From positions 124,001-188,000 of the forward strand of contig JAJTWR010000013.1 in the NCBI GenBank assembly GCA_021613335.1: 64,000 bases of DNA, in the 5' to 3' direction. The notes beneath the pieces are model-generated. The model was not told the DNA's origin. It ran no database searches and saw only the letters and a list, made by a program, of their open reading frames with translations. Every line of letters starts with the position of its first letter. The first letter of the stretch is position 1. Below are positions 24,024 to 35,275 of the stretch, piece after piece. This DNA comes from Whitmania pigra (Eukaryota; Annelida; Clitellata; Hirudinida; Haemopidae). The position numbers were made by a program, and so were the translations under genes.

Positions 24024-24766
24024 TCAATGCAGTCTAATAACGCTGAAGTTGATATCAGGAGTCAAGAGATGTAAAAAGATTTCACATTTATTCTACTCAG
24101 AAGGCTATCATCACGTCCACTGGGAATTTATATAGAATTTTGTTACCGGGGTGGGGTGTTAACAAAGATCTGGGAGATATTTCTCTCATGGCTTCAGACT
24201 TCATCCTAGACAGCATGCGATGACTGATTTTTTACGTATATTTTCCAAGTCCATATTGGATTGTGTACATTTCCAACAATCAGGGGAGGTGGCAACAATG
24301 GGTACTGAGGGAGCAGAATTTATACTAGAGGCACTAAAGGATCCCTGCAAGGGACCAGATAGACCACTGGATCCCAGTGTCTATCAAGGATGTCAAAAGG
24401 TCCTTGGCCCACAACATCATCCAACAGTGGCAAGCCAGATGGAACGATGACCCATGAAGTCAACATTACAAGATCGTAGAGAAACTCCTGTTGACCAAGA
24501 TCAAGTTCCAAAGTGCCTCAAGGAGGAAGGAGGTTCCTATCACCAGACTCCGAGTTGGAAAATGTGCTCCGAACCAACACCTATGTTTTCTTAAGACATC
24601 ATCAGGATGGAAAATGTGTGGTGTGCCTTCAGGAAGATGAAAATGTGTGGCATTTCCTCATGGAATGTCCGGCCAAGTTTGCCCTGAAGAGAGAAATCAG
24701 ACTAAATACAAATCTCTATTCCATGCCTAGCAATCCAGCGAGTGTGGACATCATCTACAGATAGAT
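24024..24766 (+). mobile_element. 5'-truncated LINE remnant (C-terminal region)
   Basis: The plus strand encodes in shifting frames WQARWNDDP, then KEVPITRLRVGKCAPN, then KCVVCLQEDENVWHFLMECP. This is the RT-downstream region of a non-LTR element with a Cys/His zinc-binding end. Frameshifts and stops show it is dead. 24024-24310 is strongly similar to 57427-57842 in the same orientation. Confidence 0.65.
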
Positions 24767-25030
24767 TTGTAAAAATCAGAGTCAATTACTTCAATTATTT
24801 TTAATTAACATTTGTTTAATTTATTATTATGTCATTCCTATTATTATACTAATACATAGCATTACTTTTTGGGGCGTGCAGGTTAGCCGAATGGCATACT
24901 TTCTTATGCTCATAAATTGTTAATGAGCAACAACTTTATTTATAACTGGTTTATTAGATTAAAATGTTAGAGATGAAAATACATCAATGGAATGTCATGC
25001 TGGTTCTTGACTAATGATATTTGTAGAGAT
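24767..25030. other. Spacer between LINE remnant and cytokine receptor
   Basis: AT-rich sequence, no exon seen. It should include the 3' UTR of the receptor gene on the minus strand. Confidence 0.35.
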
Positions 25031-28000
25031 TCATTTCAAATGAAAGGCCTCAGACAAAGAATTCTGAAATAGTGAAATATTGCTAATTCGAAATTATTAA
25101 ATTAAAAACGATAAATTCTAATAGAACAATGATATCGGCCATACCTCCTTAAACTCAGGAACATCTATATTTATTGGTTCACGAAGCTTTTTCAATAAAG
25201 ACAAAGATATACAAAAAAGCGCCAAGGCAGTTGCACATGCAACTACTGTTAAAGTCATTGGTAATGGGAACTGGGACAATCCTGTGAATTAAATAATCTT
25301 GAATCAAATCCCTGTTAGAATTTGCTGTAACTTTCTATATTCCAATTACCTGACATCCACTCATGGGAAGTTGGAATTAAAATTGTTGACTCAGCTGTCT
25401 CTGGAGAGGTGATGTTGTCAAGACATGTTTTAATAGAAAATAACATCCTACTCCCAGAAATTAATCCCCTTACAATCATCTTATTCATGTTATAGGATAT
25501 CTTCTCTGTCCTAATATCTTAAAATATTTGTTCAAATGATGATGATACTTGTAAATTATTACTTGTAATAATTTCTTATATCTAATGTTGTAAAATCTAT
25601 ACAGTATTAAATAAAAATATTATTAATTAACTACTTTAACAACTAAATTTTGTGAACCTTTGCAATCTGGTAGTAGGCAATAGGATATTTCATAATGACT
25701 AAAATAAGCTGGATAGATGAGAAAGCAACTTGCTAGATCCCATACTAAATGAATGATTCCTGATGAACTAGAATCAACTGGACGAAAATTTTGAGGAGGT
25801 GTGCCAAATTCTGTAAAAAATGTAGATGTGCCAACCAAAGAAAATCAAGCAGTAGTAAATTGAGTTTGAAAGCAAGCAGCTAACTCTTGCTGGTATTGTA
25901 AATGCAGGGTACAAATTCCATTCCACTCTGAACAGTTTGACCATTGTCTACTTTGCATTCTGAGGAACTTGCAAAGATCATTCTCTGATAGTCAGTGAGA
26001 TGCTTTTGAAAATATGTTGAATTGCCAGGAATGACCTCAAATTCGAATGGTGCCTGAGATAATGAGTTGTAATTGCAAGTTTTAACATTGGTACAATCAA
26101 ATTTAAAGTAGCAAAGAAAATAAAAAAGCAGACCAGGCAATTCATTTGATCTTTAGCCTTACACCAATAAAATGTATGACTTAAAGCACTTTCAACTGAC
26201 TGCCATGAAAATTGGAATAAGCCATCCCTATTCACAGTGGCATTTGTTATTTTTATGTTTGGGAGAGCTGCATCACAAATAAAAATCAAAGGCTGTAATT
26301 TCAGCAAAAAAATCTTTAAAAATATCTATGAAAACCTGTTTTTCTAGAATATATCATGATTGGCTTGAGTTCAATGGAGTTATTAAAGCCCACTGAAGTA
26401 CCTTGATCTATGAAAACCAAGTAATTTTTGTGAGAACTCAAGTGAATAAACACCTCATCAGAACTTGTATTGATTATATGCTCTTCAAAAACTGCATTTG
26501 GCAATTTATGGTCGGCACTTTTTTTGATACTGTATTTAAGTGACTTAACACTATTATCATTAGTTATTCTGATCCGTGTGTAAATAAAAACTCCGTGACG
26601 AAGCTGAGCTTGTACTGGCTACAAAGAAGTTATTATTAAACTCCATGAAAACAAACTAGGGGGAAAACTATACCTGCCACATAATTTTAACTTTGTTTTC
26701 ATCTGTGAACATGAAGCTTCCTGGCAAGAGTTTTGGAGCTTCTGCTGGTACTATATAAATTAATTTGTTTGCAATTGTTTTAATGGTAATTTACAATAAC
26801 ATCTGGTTGGAAGTGCTTTAAGAGATTACTTGATATACTTAATTATAATCATCTTTAATCCAGATAATTTATGATGAATGTCATACAAACCATCCTCTAA
26901 AGTGGTGAATCTGATTGTTGTATTATTACTCCAGAATCCTTTGACATTTGAATTAAGTGAAGGAATGCACTTTATAACCACAAAATAAGCTGTGTATGGG
27001 ATAAGATCAAGAAGAAGAAGATGTTCTGATGTTGTATTGACTTCCAGAAACTGAATTAATGTGAATCGAATAAACATCAAGTTTGGGATGCATATATAAC
27101 AAATACATATTTGTCATCATAAAGTGATAAGACCAAGCAAAAAAATCATATTTCAAATTATTAAACCATCAAATAAGACCAGAAACTATAAGTAATACTG
27201 CTATGTGGTTAAAGAAACAATGGATTGGTAAAGCTCAACAAATATGATAAAAGGATTAGAAAAATTCACTGATGAGGTTAAAAATTGTCTGGAGAAGAGG
27301 AGAAACAAAAGGTGTTTGGTTGCAGAAACCATGTATATGATCCCCCAATTCTGTTTCCCCATGACCTTTAGTGAGAAACAGAAAAGCTATCTCAACAGGC
27401 AGGGTTGTAGACAGAAATTTCTTGCCAATAGGTATGTTTTGTTAATGGAAAAGCAAAAACAGGTTTTAAAACCTTGAGCCTGGCACAAGCTCCCCATCTT
27501 GGGTCAACAGGTAAGATGGTTTGTCCCCATTGGAAAAGGCTAAAATGATGTTCCCACTTCAAAGTTACCAAAACCAATTTCACATAAGAACCAATGCAAA
27601 ATAGCAAGCAATTTAAAATAATGTTATTTCATTGCAATACTATCAAAATCAGAAGAAAGTTCAAGGTGCCTCTTCCTAAATTTGATTGCAAAACAGTGAT
27701 AAGTTTGTTTCAATAAAATCAAAACAATCAACGTACCAAATCATTCCATTGGGAAACATATGAAATAGAGTAAATAAAGTTTTTCTGTTTAGCTGGAGCA
27801 CTCCATTCAAGTTCAGCCGAGTTGCTTGTTACTAGCTTCAACTTTAAGGAAGATACTGGATCAGGTTGGACTTGAAAGACATTTTGTAATATGTTTCAGA
27901 AGAAGCCAAATACAACAACATATAACAAAAATGACAATAACAAGCATATGATGCATGAAATTAGGTTACTAGAGTGCCATGCTAAATGAAAATTGTAACT

Positions 28001-30031
28001 TTAAGCCAAATATCCAAATTTAAAAGATTGAAGCAATTAAATCAATAGTTAGTGGGTTATTGTGTATAGTAACTAACAAACTCATATAAAAACACGAATT
28101 GAATGAAAAAAACATTTAATGCTAATTTAACAAAATAAAATCACACCAATGTCTTTGTAGTTCTTTAGGCAGAAGTTTGAATCAGAAACCAGAGAAGCAT
28201 TGCTTGAATGAAGTAAGATGTTGTGATACACCATGTAAAATCCTTGGCCCTCCACGAAATGGCATACATTGTGTGAACCATCATCTGATACATTCTGGTA
28301 TGTACAATTCTTATATGCCTGCCCCTGAAAACTGTTTTCGTTTGTTTTTTCAATGACTATTAATCATAACATTTCCATTGAAGAACATCAAAAGTAATTT
28401 CCAATAGAATTCAACTTTAAAAGAGGATCGATAAGGAACATGGCAATCACTTTGAAATAATAGCAGGCATTTTACAGGTATAAATAAAAATTAATATAAT
28501 CACAAGAATTAGATATTTGTCATGCTAAGAAAGAAAAAATTAAATTTGAATATGAAATAGTGAAATGACAGAAATTTAATACAGAATTTCTTAATTACTA
28601 AAAAAGAATGTTGTACTTTCTTAACTAAAATACCTCTTTTCATAATTGGATGACTTGCACACTCTAAAGAAAAAAATGAATTCATGTCAGATTTGGATGA
28701 GAAAGCTTAAAACATGCAAGCAGGATATTAATTATCATGAATCACAAACACAAGAGGACTGTTAGAAGATGCTAATTGTTTCCTAGATTCACAGCAAAGT
28801 AATTAAAACTTATTATTAAATAAATGTGGCTACAAAGGGAAATTTACTGGGTTTTAAGGATATAAAATTATCGTGTGGATGACATACAAATGCCATAAAA
28901 AATAAAGAATCGAATATTCATTTTCTTGACTATTGTGAAGACTTCGATAGGATTGCGTAATTACCCAGCCCATGCATCGTCTTGCAAAAACTGTAATTAA
29001 ATCAGCAGAATTTGAAAATTAATCATATAGCTTAAGAATGATTTTAATCGTATATGTGGTTCACAAATTTTAAAATAGACCAAAAAAAGAAGTAAAATTT
29101 AGAAAAAACTAGAAAATTAGCTTAGTTTCTGTGCTTTAAATCTGATGAAGAAATTATTGAAGTGATTAAATGTGATATATTTCGTAAATGTTGATAAGAT
29201 AAAAATGGTAAGAAAGATGTATTAGTCATAGATTCTGACCATGTTTTAAAATCAGAAATATTTAATTGAAGCAATTCTTTAATATCATTAAACCTGCTTA
29301 TTAATAAAATATTAACTTCTTTACATACGAGCTAGATAATTTTCATGTGAAAATTCAACAAATTGCCTTTGATGAATTTATTTGTGTAATTAGAAACAAT
29401 ACTAGAAAAGAAATTAAATCACGAATAGAAAAAGTGTTTCACTTCTGCAAAATGTAATGCTAATTGACACCAGCCTTAAAACCAGACTATTTGGATTTAA
29501 TGACAATCTAGAAAGAAAAATAATCTAATGCTTAATCTGAAATTCTAGAAATGTTTATAAAAGCAATTACTCCAAATAGACTTTTCATAATTTTTACTAA
29601 TTCTTTTTCTTTTCTTATACTTTTATGAAGTCTTGTTTCATACAACATTTAAAAGTACAACCTCAGTTTGTATTTTAGAAAGACAGGAACTTCTTTTCCA
29701 TTTACAAAATAACGGTCCCAATAGCACTCCATTCTTTTCCAATTGTATATTCTGCATTCCTTAATTGAACTATTCAGAGCTTCAAAGAAAATGTGTGCTT
29801 TTGCATTTCATGTATTATAAACAAAATTAAACAAAAGGATAAAGAACATTAAAAATTAAACCAATCGTGATAAGACTCGAAGAACATTAAAATACATGAA
29901 AATACGATTTCACTGGCCTCCATGTAAACTTAGCAGAAACTTGATTAAGAAAACTAACCTCCACTGGTATTTAGTGGCATTTCAATGATGGAGCATGAGA
30001 TAAGTTGTAGATAAAGTAAAATCAACCACAT
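25031..30031 (-). CDS. Class I (gp130-like) cytokine receptor with a very short cytoplasmic tail
   Basis: The start exon 30031-29959 encodes the signal peptide MWLILLYLQLISCSI. Later exons 28324-28147, 27870-27737, 27050-26891, 26750-26674, 26618-26336, 26267-26134, 26053-25885, 25810-25658, 25517-25350, 25281-25145 and 25063-25031 join in phase. They encode a Cys-bearing first module (KNCTYQNVSDDG, HNVCHFVEG, SNFCLKNYKD) and several fibronectin-III modules with VQPDPVSSLKL, APKLLPGSFMF and PPQNFRPVD starts. GFWSNNTT stands at the WSxWS position. One transmembrane helix (LTVVACATALALFCISLSLL) is followed by KKLREPINIDVPEF, where receptors carry the JAK-binding Box 1, but the chain stops about 15 residues later. 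Exons between 28325 and 29958 are unresolved (candidates near 28625-28665 and 28965-28995). The intron 26133-26054 has a weak GT donor. Symbol not assigned. Confidence 0.8.
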
Positions 30032-30565
30032 TTTGTATTATAAATAATAACTACAGCCTTTAAATTTATAGAAAAGAACAATAAATTTTTAAGTCCCACA
30101 TTTACTTATGGGGCAAAGCAAGTCATTATAGCCCCAACGCTCTATCAGGTCAAAACTTTCAATTTTACTTTTTCCGGATAGGTGCTCGAGATAGCACATT
30201 CATTACCAGGCAATAACACATTATATCTGCTCGTTCAAGGTTAGATGTCCCTCTAATTGTTGTTCGCATATTACTTTGGCGGAATGAAGCAGTATTCATG
30301 CTTTCAGTGTTAAATCTTACTGGATCATTTCATTATTATCCCAATTTTTATTATTTATAATTATTTTGATTAATTACTGTTTTACTTTTATATTCTTATT
30401 TCAAAACATCTTTTAAAGCTCTTTTTCTTGAACAAATAAAAACAATAATTAAAGCGTTTTAATTGTGAGGGTTTTATTTAAGACATCAAAAGATTGAACT
30501 AATGAACTTTAAAATCTGTTCATTTAAGAATAGTTTAAGCATTAAAACAAGTATTGTTGGAACAA

Positions 30566-30567
<2 letters not shown>
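30032..30567. other. Upstream of the cytokine receptor
   Basis: AT-rich; should contain the receptor promoter. No further exon or repeat recognised. Confidence 0.35.
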
Positions 30568-30621
<54 letters not shown>

Positions 30622-30728
30622 TATTATTATTATTATTATATTATTATTATTATTATTATTATTATATTATATTATTATTATATTATTATTATTATTATTA
30701 TATTATTATTATTATTATATTATTATTA

Positions 30729-30780
<52 letters not shown>

Positions 30781-30799
30781 TATTATTATTATTATATTA

Positions 30800-30837
<38 letters not shown>

Positions 30838-30851
30838 TATTATTATTATTA

Positions 30852-30907
<56 letters not shown>

Positions 30908-30933
30908 TATTATTATTATTATTCTTATTATTA

Positions 30934-30973
<40 letters not shown>

Positions 30974-30996
30974 TATTATTATTATTATTATTATTA
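30568..30996. repeat. Long TTA/TAT microsatellite (about 430 bp)
   Basis: Almost pure TTA units with phase slips. The open frames of Leu, Tyr and Ile runs across it are artefacts of the repeat. Confidence 0.97.
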
Positions 30997-31171
30997 CCAT
31001 TATCATCATCATCATCCTTACATTAATACTACAGTAAGTATACTCACTGTTGTTATCTCTATGGGGCAAGGAGGAATTCTTCACCCCAATCTCTAACAGT
31101 TTACCCGGGGTAAGTATCCCTTGATATTTGTCTAAATCCGTATAATTTCAAAATAATTTATCGGTCATAAT

Positions 31172-32070
31172 ACAGGGTGTTTATAAAGTCTTTGTTAAAT
31201 TTCCATTTTTTTCCAATTATATATTCTGCATTCCTTTTAATTTGATTAAGAGTTGATAACTAAATTATTTAAAGTGCATTAAGAAGCCGATTTTATTAAA
31301 TAAACAATTTATTAATTAATTAATTTATTTATTTATTTATTAAAAATTTAATTTATTTTATTTTATTGTATTGAATCAAGAGATGATAGAAAACCGTTTT
31401 AAGGTGCATTAAGAGTTCGTTTCTTCAAAATTAATCCTTGGTTTGGAATTTTGAAAATGACACTCTATTCTAGGATAACCAGTTTGAAATCATTTTTGAA
31501 TCTTTTGAAATGGCGACCGTTGAAATGAAAGTTACCTGTGTGCTATGACTCGGTGAGTTGAAGTCTGTTACAACAGTGAGGTGGAGATTTCAGTCTCATT
31601 ACGGGAAAGCTGCCCCACATAGAAACACTATTGAAAATTGAATGAAAAAGTTTAAATAAACAGGATCAGTGACCGATAGTCCTCGATCGGGAAAGCCAGC
31701 AATCAGTTACTGACGTTGAGAGGGCATTCAATCAGAGCCCCCCAAAAAAAACATTGCGTCGTGCATCTTCTGAACACTCCATTTTCTTCTATTCACAAGA
31801 TTCTGAAAGCGAAATTACACAGACACGCTTACAGAATTCAAGTGGTGCAAATATTATGGGATGAAGATTTTAATTCCAGATTGGACTTTGCCAACTCGTT
31901 GTCAAAAATTGCAAACCTCAACAACTTTCTTGATGAAGTGACTTTCTCCGATGAAGCAACTTTTCACATAAGTGGGACAACTGGATCGTCACAACTTATG
32001 CATTCGGGGAACCGAAAATCCACATGTAACCTGGCAATGCGTCGAAAAAGACGGCGGCTATGTTGAATAT
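31172..32070 (+). mobile_element. Mariner/IS630-type transposase remnant
   Basis: From about 31530 the plus strand reads, across frameshifts, SVTTVRWRFQSHYGKAAPHR and GSVTDSPRSGKPA, a helix-turn-helix of the DUF4817 type. It continues to SSIHKILKAKLHRHAYRIQV and FLDEVTFSDEATFHISG, the first catalytic-Asp region (FSDEA). This order is typical of insect-like Tc/mariner-related pseudo-transposases. ACAGGGTGTTTATAAAGTC at 31172 may be the left end; no right end was found. Confidence 0.7.
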
Positions 32071-32544
32071 TAATTTTATAGTATTTACTTTATTCCAAAA
32101 TTCAATTTAATCAAATTAATTTAATTTAATTTTTTTCATTATCTTTGTTATGTTGGTAGGGGCGCTATACAATGGATGATCGATTAAAAAGTGTCTTCAC
32201 GAAAATAAAAAAAAAATCGAATAAATAGATCCCATAACAGAAGTGTATCGAATACTTCATTAATTTTTATTTGGAAATCAATTGTTTCCTTGGAATCATT
32301 GCATTTTTTTAAAATTATTATAATTAGGTATTCTGAAAACTTGATAAGAATAATAATTACAAATAATCTGACTATTATACATTTTGTTCAGAAGTGTTTT
32401 AAGACACAAACTTCCTTTAAGGTTGTTTAACTTTAGTTTCGATGACGATGTTATTAGTAGTTACGTCCAAAGGTTGTGACATCACAATTTTGTCGGCTTG
32501 CAACAAATGATTCATTGCTTGACTTTTTGTTTGTAATATTGAAA
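32071..32544. other. Upstream of the 32.5-kb gene
   Basis: AT-rich, no exon or repeat family recognised. Confidence 0.35.
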
Positions 32545-33472
32545 ATGGATCCCCTTTGGGTGATTGTTTCAATAACCTGCTTTCAGGTTATGACCACAGG
32601 ATTCATCTACATGTATGAAAAAGCAACAGCCTATCAACTTTTGGGGTACATTTAGACTATTTTATAAATGCAACAATAATAATGCATTAATTTCTTAGAA
32701 CTGTCTTTAATCAGATCGAAAGATGATACCTATCGATACTACGCCGGAGAGATTAGTTGGTGGGAGATCAGAGATACTGATGCCGTTACCTGGAAAAGAA
32801 TTGAGGAATGTAATAGAGCGGTAGCAACAAAAAATCTACCATTTATCAATTCCATCCTGTGCTTGATTCAGTCTTGGAAGCTAAAAATGAAAATCGATGC
32901 TATCAATTTGATCAAGGACACAGCCGCTTTTATTGCAGCTCACATTGGTCAACTTTTTTCTTTATTGGAACTTACAATGGAACGATCTTATAACCTTTTT
33001 CCTCTTCAGAGTTCTGCTTGATTCTTATGTGTCTCTCCGCTGCGGCCTGTCTTCTCAGGTTGTCATGTAAGTTTACTAGATATAAATCATAAAAAATAAA
33101 CTTAATGGTATTAAAAATTCGTGCTCAGTCCTAAGATGGAAAAAGGGGGAGCAAGGCTTTGACGATGCTTGTTCCTACAAGTCACCGCACGTCTTCAGGC
33201 CCAAACATTACGATGAGACAATTTGCTCTGAAAAGGCAATTTTTATTTTTGAGTTGTAATTAATGATTAAGATAGATGGTTATTGAAATTGTATTCCAAA
33301 AGACGAAGAGTGAAACTTATTAGGAATCTATTCCTTTCCTTTAAAGATTCGTGAAAATATGGGCGACATCTTGGAAGATTGGGGCAAATTAAGAAACGTT
33401 TCGAATGCAAAACGACCGAGTATAAAGGATAATGGAAAGCCTTCAACCAAAAACGACTCTCTCGACAATTGA
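32545..33472 (+). CDS. Unidentified small membrane protein (about 207 residues)
   Basis: Five exons (32545-32645, 32715-32947, 33010-33066, 33129-33235, 33347-33472) join in phase to 207 residues. I do not recognise the family. The N-terminus is hydrophobic (MDPLWVIVSITCFQVMTTGF) and would serve as signal or first helix. A second weak hydrophobic patch is NSILCLIQ and a strong helix is FCLILMCLSAAACLLRLSF. A Cys-containing polar stretch (GFDDACSYKS, ETICSEK) and a charged C-terminus ending NDSLDN follow. The intron after exon 4 would have a GC donor (AAG|GCAATT), which is weak, and the boundary at 32947 uses GTCAAC. Consistent phase supports a real gene; the exact borders are uncertain. It could be a tetraspan-like protein. 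Confidence 0.45.
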
Positions 33473-34554
33473 GATGGACGATTCGAATTTAATGGCGTTA
33501 CGACATTCTAACTGTTATTAATAAAATCAACTTTGAACATACTAAGAAATCGAGTAATTTGCAACTTCAAACATCTTTTACATTAAATTTTCGTTAGATA
33601 TTGTTTCATTTTAGTAATTCATCAAAATTTCAATAAACTTCATTAAACATCGATTATTGTAATATGGTCTGAAATTGACATTCATGCTTGAGGGAGTGAT
33701 AATGGATGTTTCAAAAGAACTGGTGCAGTAGGGTAGCTGGAAGAGCTATCCGTGTTTGGGATCGACCATCAATTGGTCAACAAATTTAGGGTAATTTTGA
33801 TTCCCTCCCTCCTCTTTGTCAACCGCCAAGGAGCGCCCTCGAGTAGGATTAAATCAATTAAAAAATGCCTTCGCATCCTACCTGGATACTTAAGGCACTC
33901 AAAAATCGGATAAATACAAACACAAATAACCCCCTGAGCTTCCATGAGAATTGTTGCAAAAATAATTTGGTTAACAGCTAAATTTGGTTGTTAAGAAGTT
34001 TAAGATCTTTTTTGTTGTCCTTAGACACAGCAAAAAATGGAACGCAAAGAGTATTTGAAGTGCTATCCAATGCAACTAATGCTATTCAGAATGCACCAAA
34101 TGTTCAAATTTTGCAACAAAAGTGCATGTTCTCTATCAGTGGTGCTCTACCAATGGAGGAGCGGTAGGTGCTATCCGCCCCGGGCGACAAGTGCCAAGGG
34201 GCGGAATTTTGAGGGAGTACCTATAAATTTAAAAATTGAATAAATAGCCGCCCCTTTCTTTTGTTTTTCTGCTGAGTCCATTGAAGGATCAGATTTAAAT
34301 TTGGCCTGACGTATTGATTAATGTACAACTTGTACGAGTCACACATCAAAGAAAATCACTTTACCGGGCCATCATCAGGTCACCTCAAGACGTTTGGAGT
34401 CAGGCTGAAGGAGTCAGTGACACTGACTCAGTGTTGGTATAAGATAGAAGAAATTTTTTGGTCACGTGATTTACAACATCTCATGTCCATGTGAAGTTTG
34501 TAACAGTAGCATAACATTTGTTTGTATTAATCAAGAAGACTAATGCCTGACAAG

Positions 34555-34704
34555 CAGTGACGTCATTTAGGCAGGGACTTAATTTAAGAGTTTTCCAAGG
34601 GGGGAAAACCCTCGCACAATTTTAGAAGATGACCTTTTTTCGCTTCAAGAAAAATTCAGGAGGGGGGGGGCGTTTTCCCCCTTGCCCCCCAAATTACGTC
34701 CCTG
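34555..34704 (+). mobile_element. MITE-like repeat, copy 3
   Basis: Begins CAGTGACGTCATTTAGGCAG and ends AAATTACGTCCCTG, so the 14-base ends are near-perfect inverted repeats. The inside has the shared blocks AAAACCCTCGCA, AGAAGATGACCTTTTTT and AAATTCAGG. About 150 bp and non-coding. Confidence 0.7.
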
Positions 34705-34784
34705 CATTTGGGAGTGGGCAAGGAGAGAGGCAGCGGACCCCTTGACTTCAGACTAGCCGCAAATAAAAGTCATCTCATGTGTGA

Positions 34785-34876
34785 AGATTTGCTCTCTTGA
34801 ATTTTGGCAAAAAAGGTCATCTTTTCAAGTTTTCGTAAGGTTTTCCCCCTTCGAAAAAAATGAAATGACGTCCCTG
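34785..34876 (-). mobile_element. MITE-like repeat, copy 4 (opposite orientation, truncated)
   Basis: Read on the minus strand it starts CAGGGACGTCATTTCATTTT and continues with GGGGGAAAACCTTACGAAAA and AAAAGATGACC, matching copy 3. The other end is missing. It lies 80 bp from copy 3, pointing towards it. Confidence 0.65.
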
Positions 34877-35275
34877 CTGATAAACCACTTTTGGTAGTAA
34901 TAATAATGCTAAAAATAGTAATAATATAAAATTTATTTGGAAGCTTGTTATTCATGCTATTTAATAGTTTTTATGCTGATTTTATTTAATTTGCCTTGGC
35001 TTTCCAACGTGTTTAACTAGCATTAGCCTTCCTATATAATTTACAATCGTGCCCTCTAGTAGAAAATATAATAATAATCTTAATATATCTAAAATTAACT
35101 TCAATAGGCTCAACGTAATAGCAGTAATTATGATCGAGAAAATGACATTTTAACAATAAATTTTTGAATTTGTTTTAAACTGAATACCAAACAAACTGGT
35201 TAACTATACTTCATCCAGAAGAGATTCTGTGTCGCTCAATTCTTGTTGGAAGCGGTTCTTTTGTAAATACTAGGA

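Larger units (their letters stand above)
33473..35275. other. Intergenic with repeat copies, before RNF17
   Basis: Contains the two MITE copies at 34555-34876 and a hAT-end-like piece near 34138 (CAGTGGTGCTCTACC next to CCGCCCCGGGCG). No host exon seen. Confidence 0.4.

Noticed and set aside
24220..24764. Plus-strand open frames that look like small genes
   Set aside because: They are frameshifted pieces of a LINE C-terminal region; a second copy exists at 57.4 kb.
30502..31096. Long open frames rich in Leu, Tyr and Ile
   Set aside because: They are read through a TTA microsatellite in which no stop can arise in most frames; there is no protein signal.
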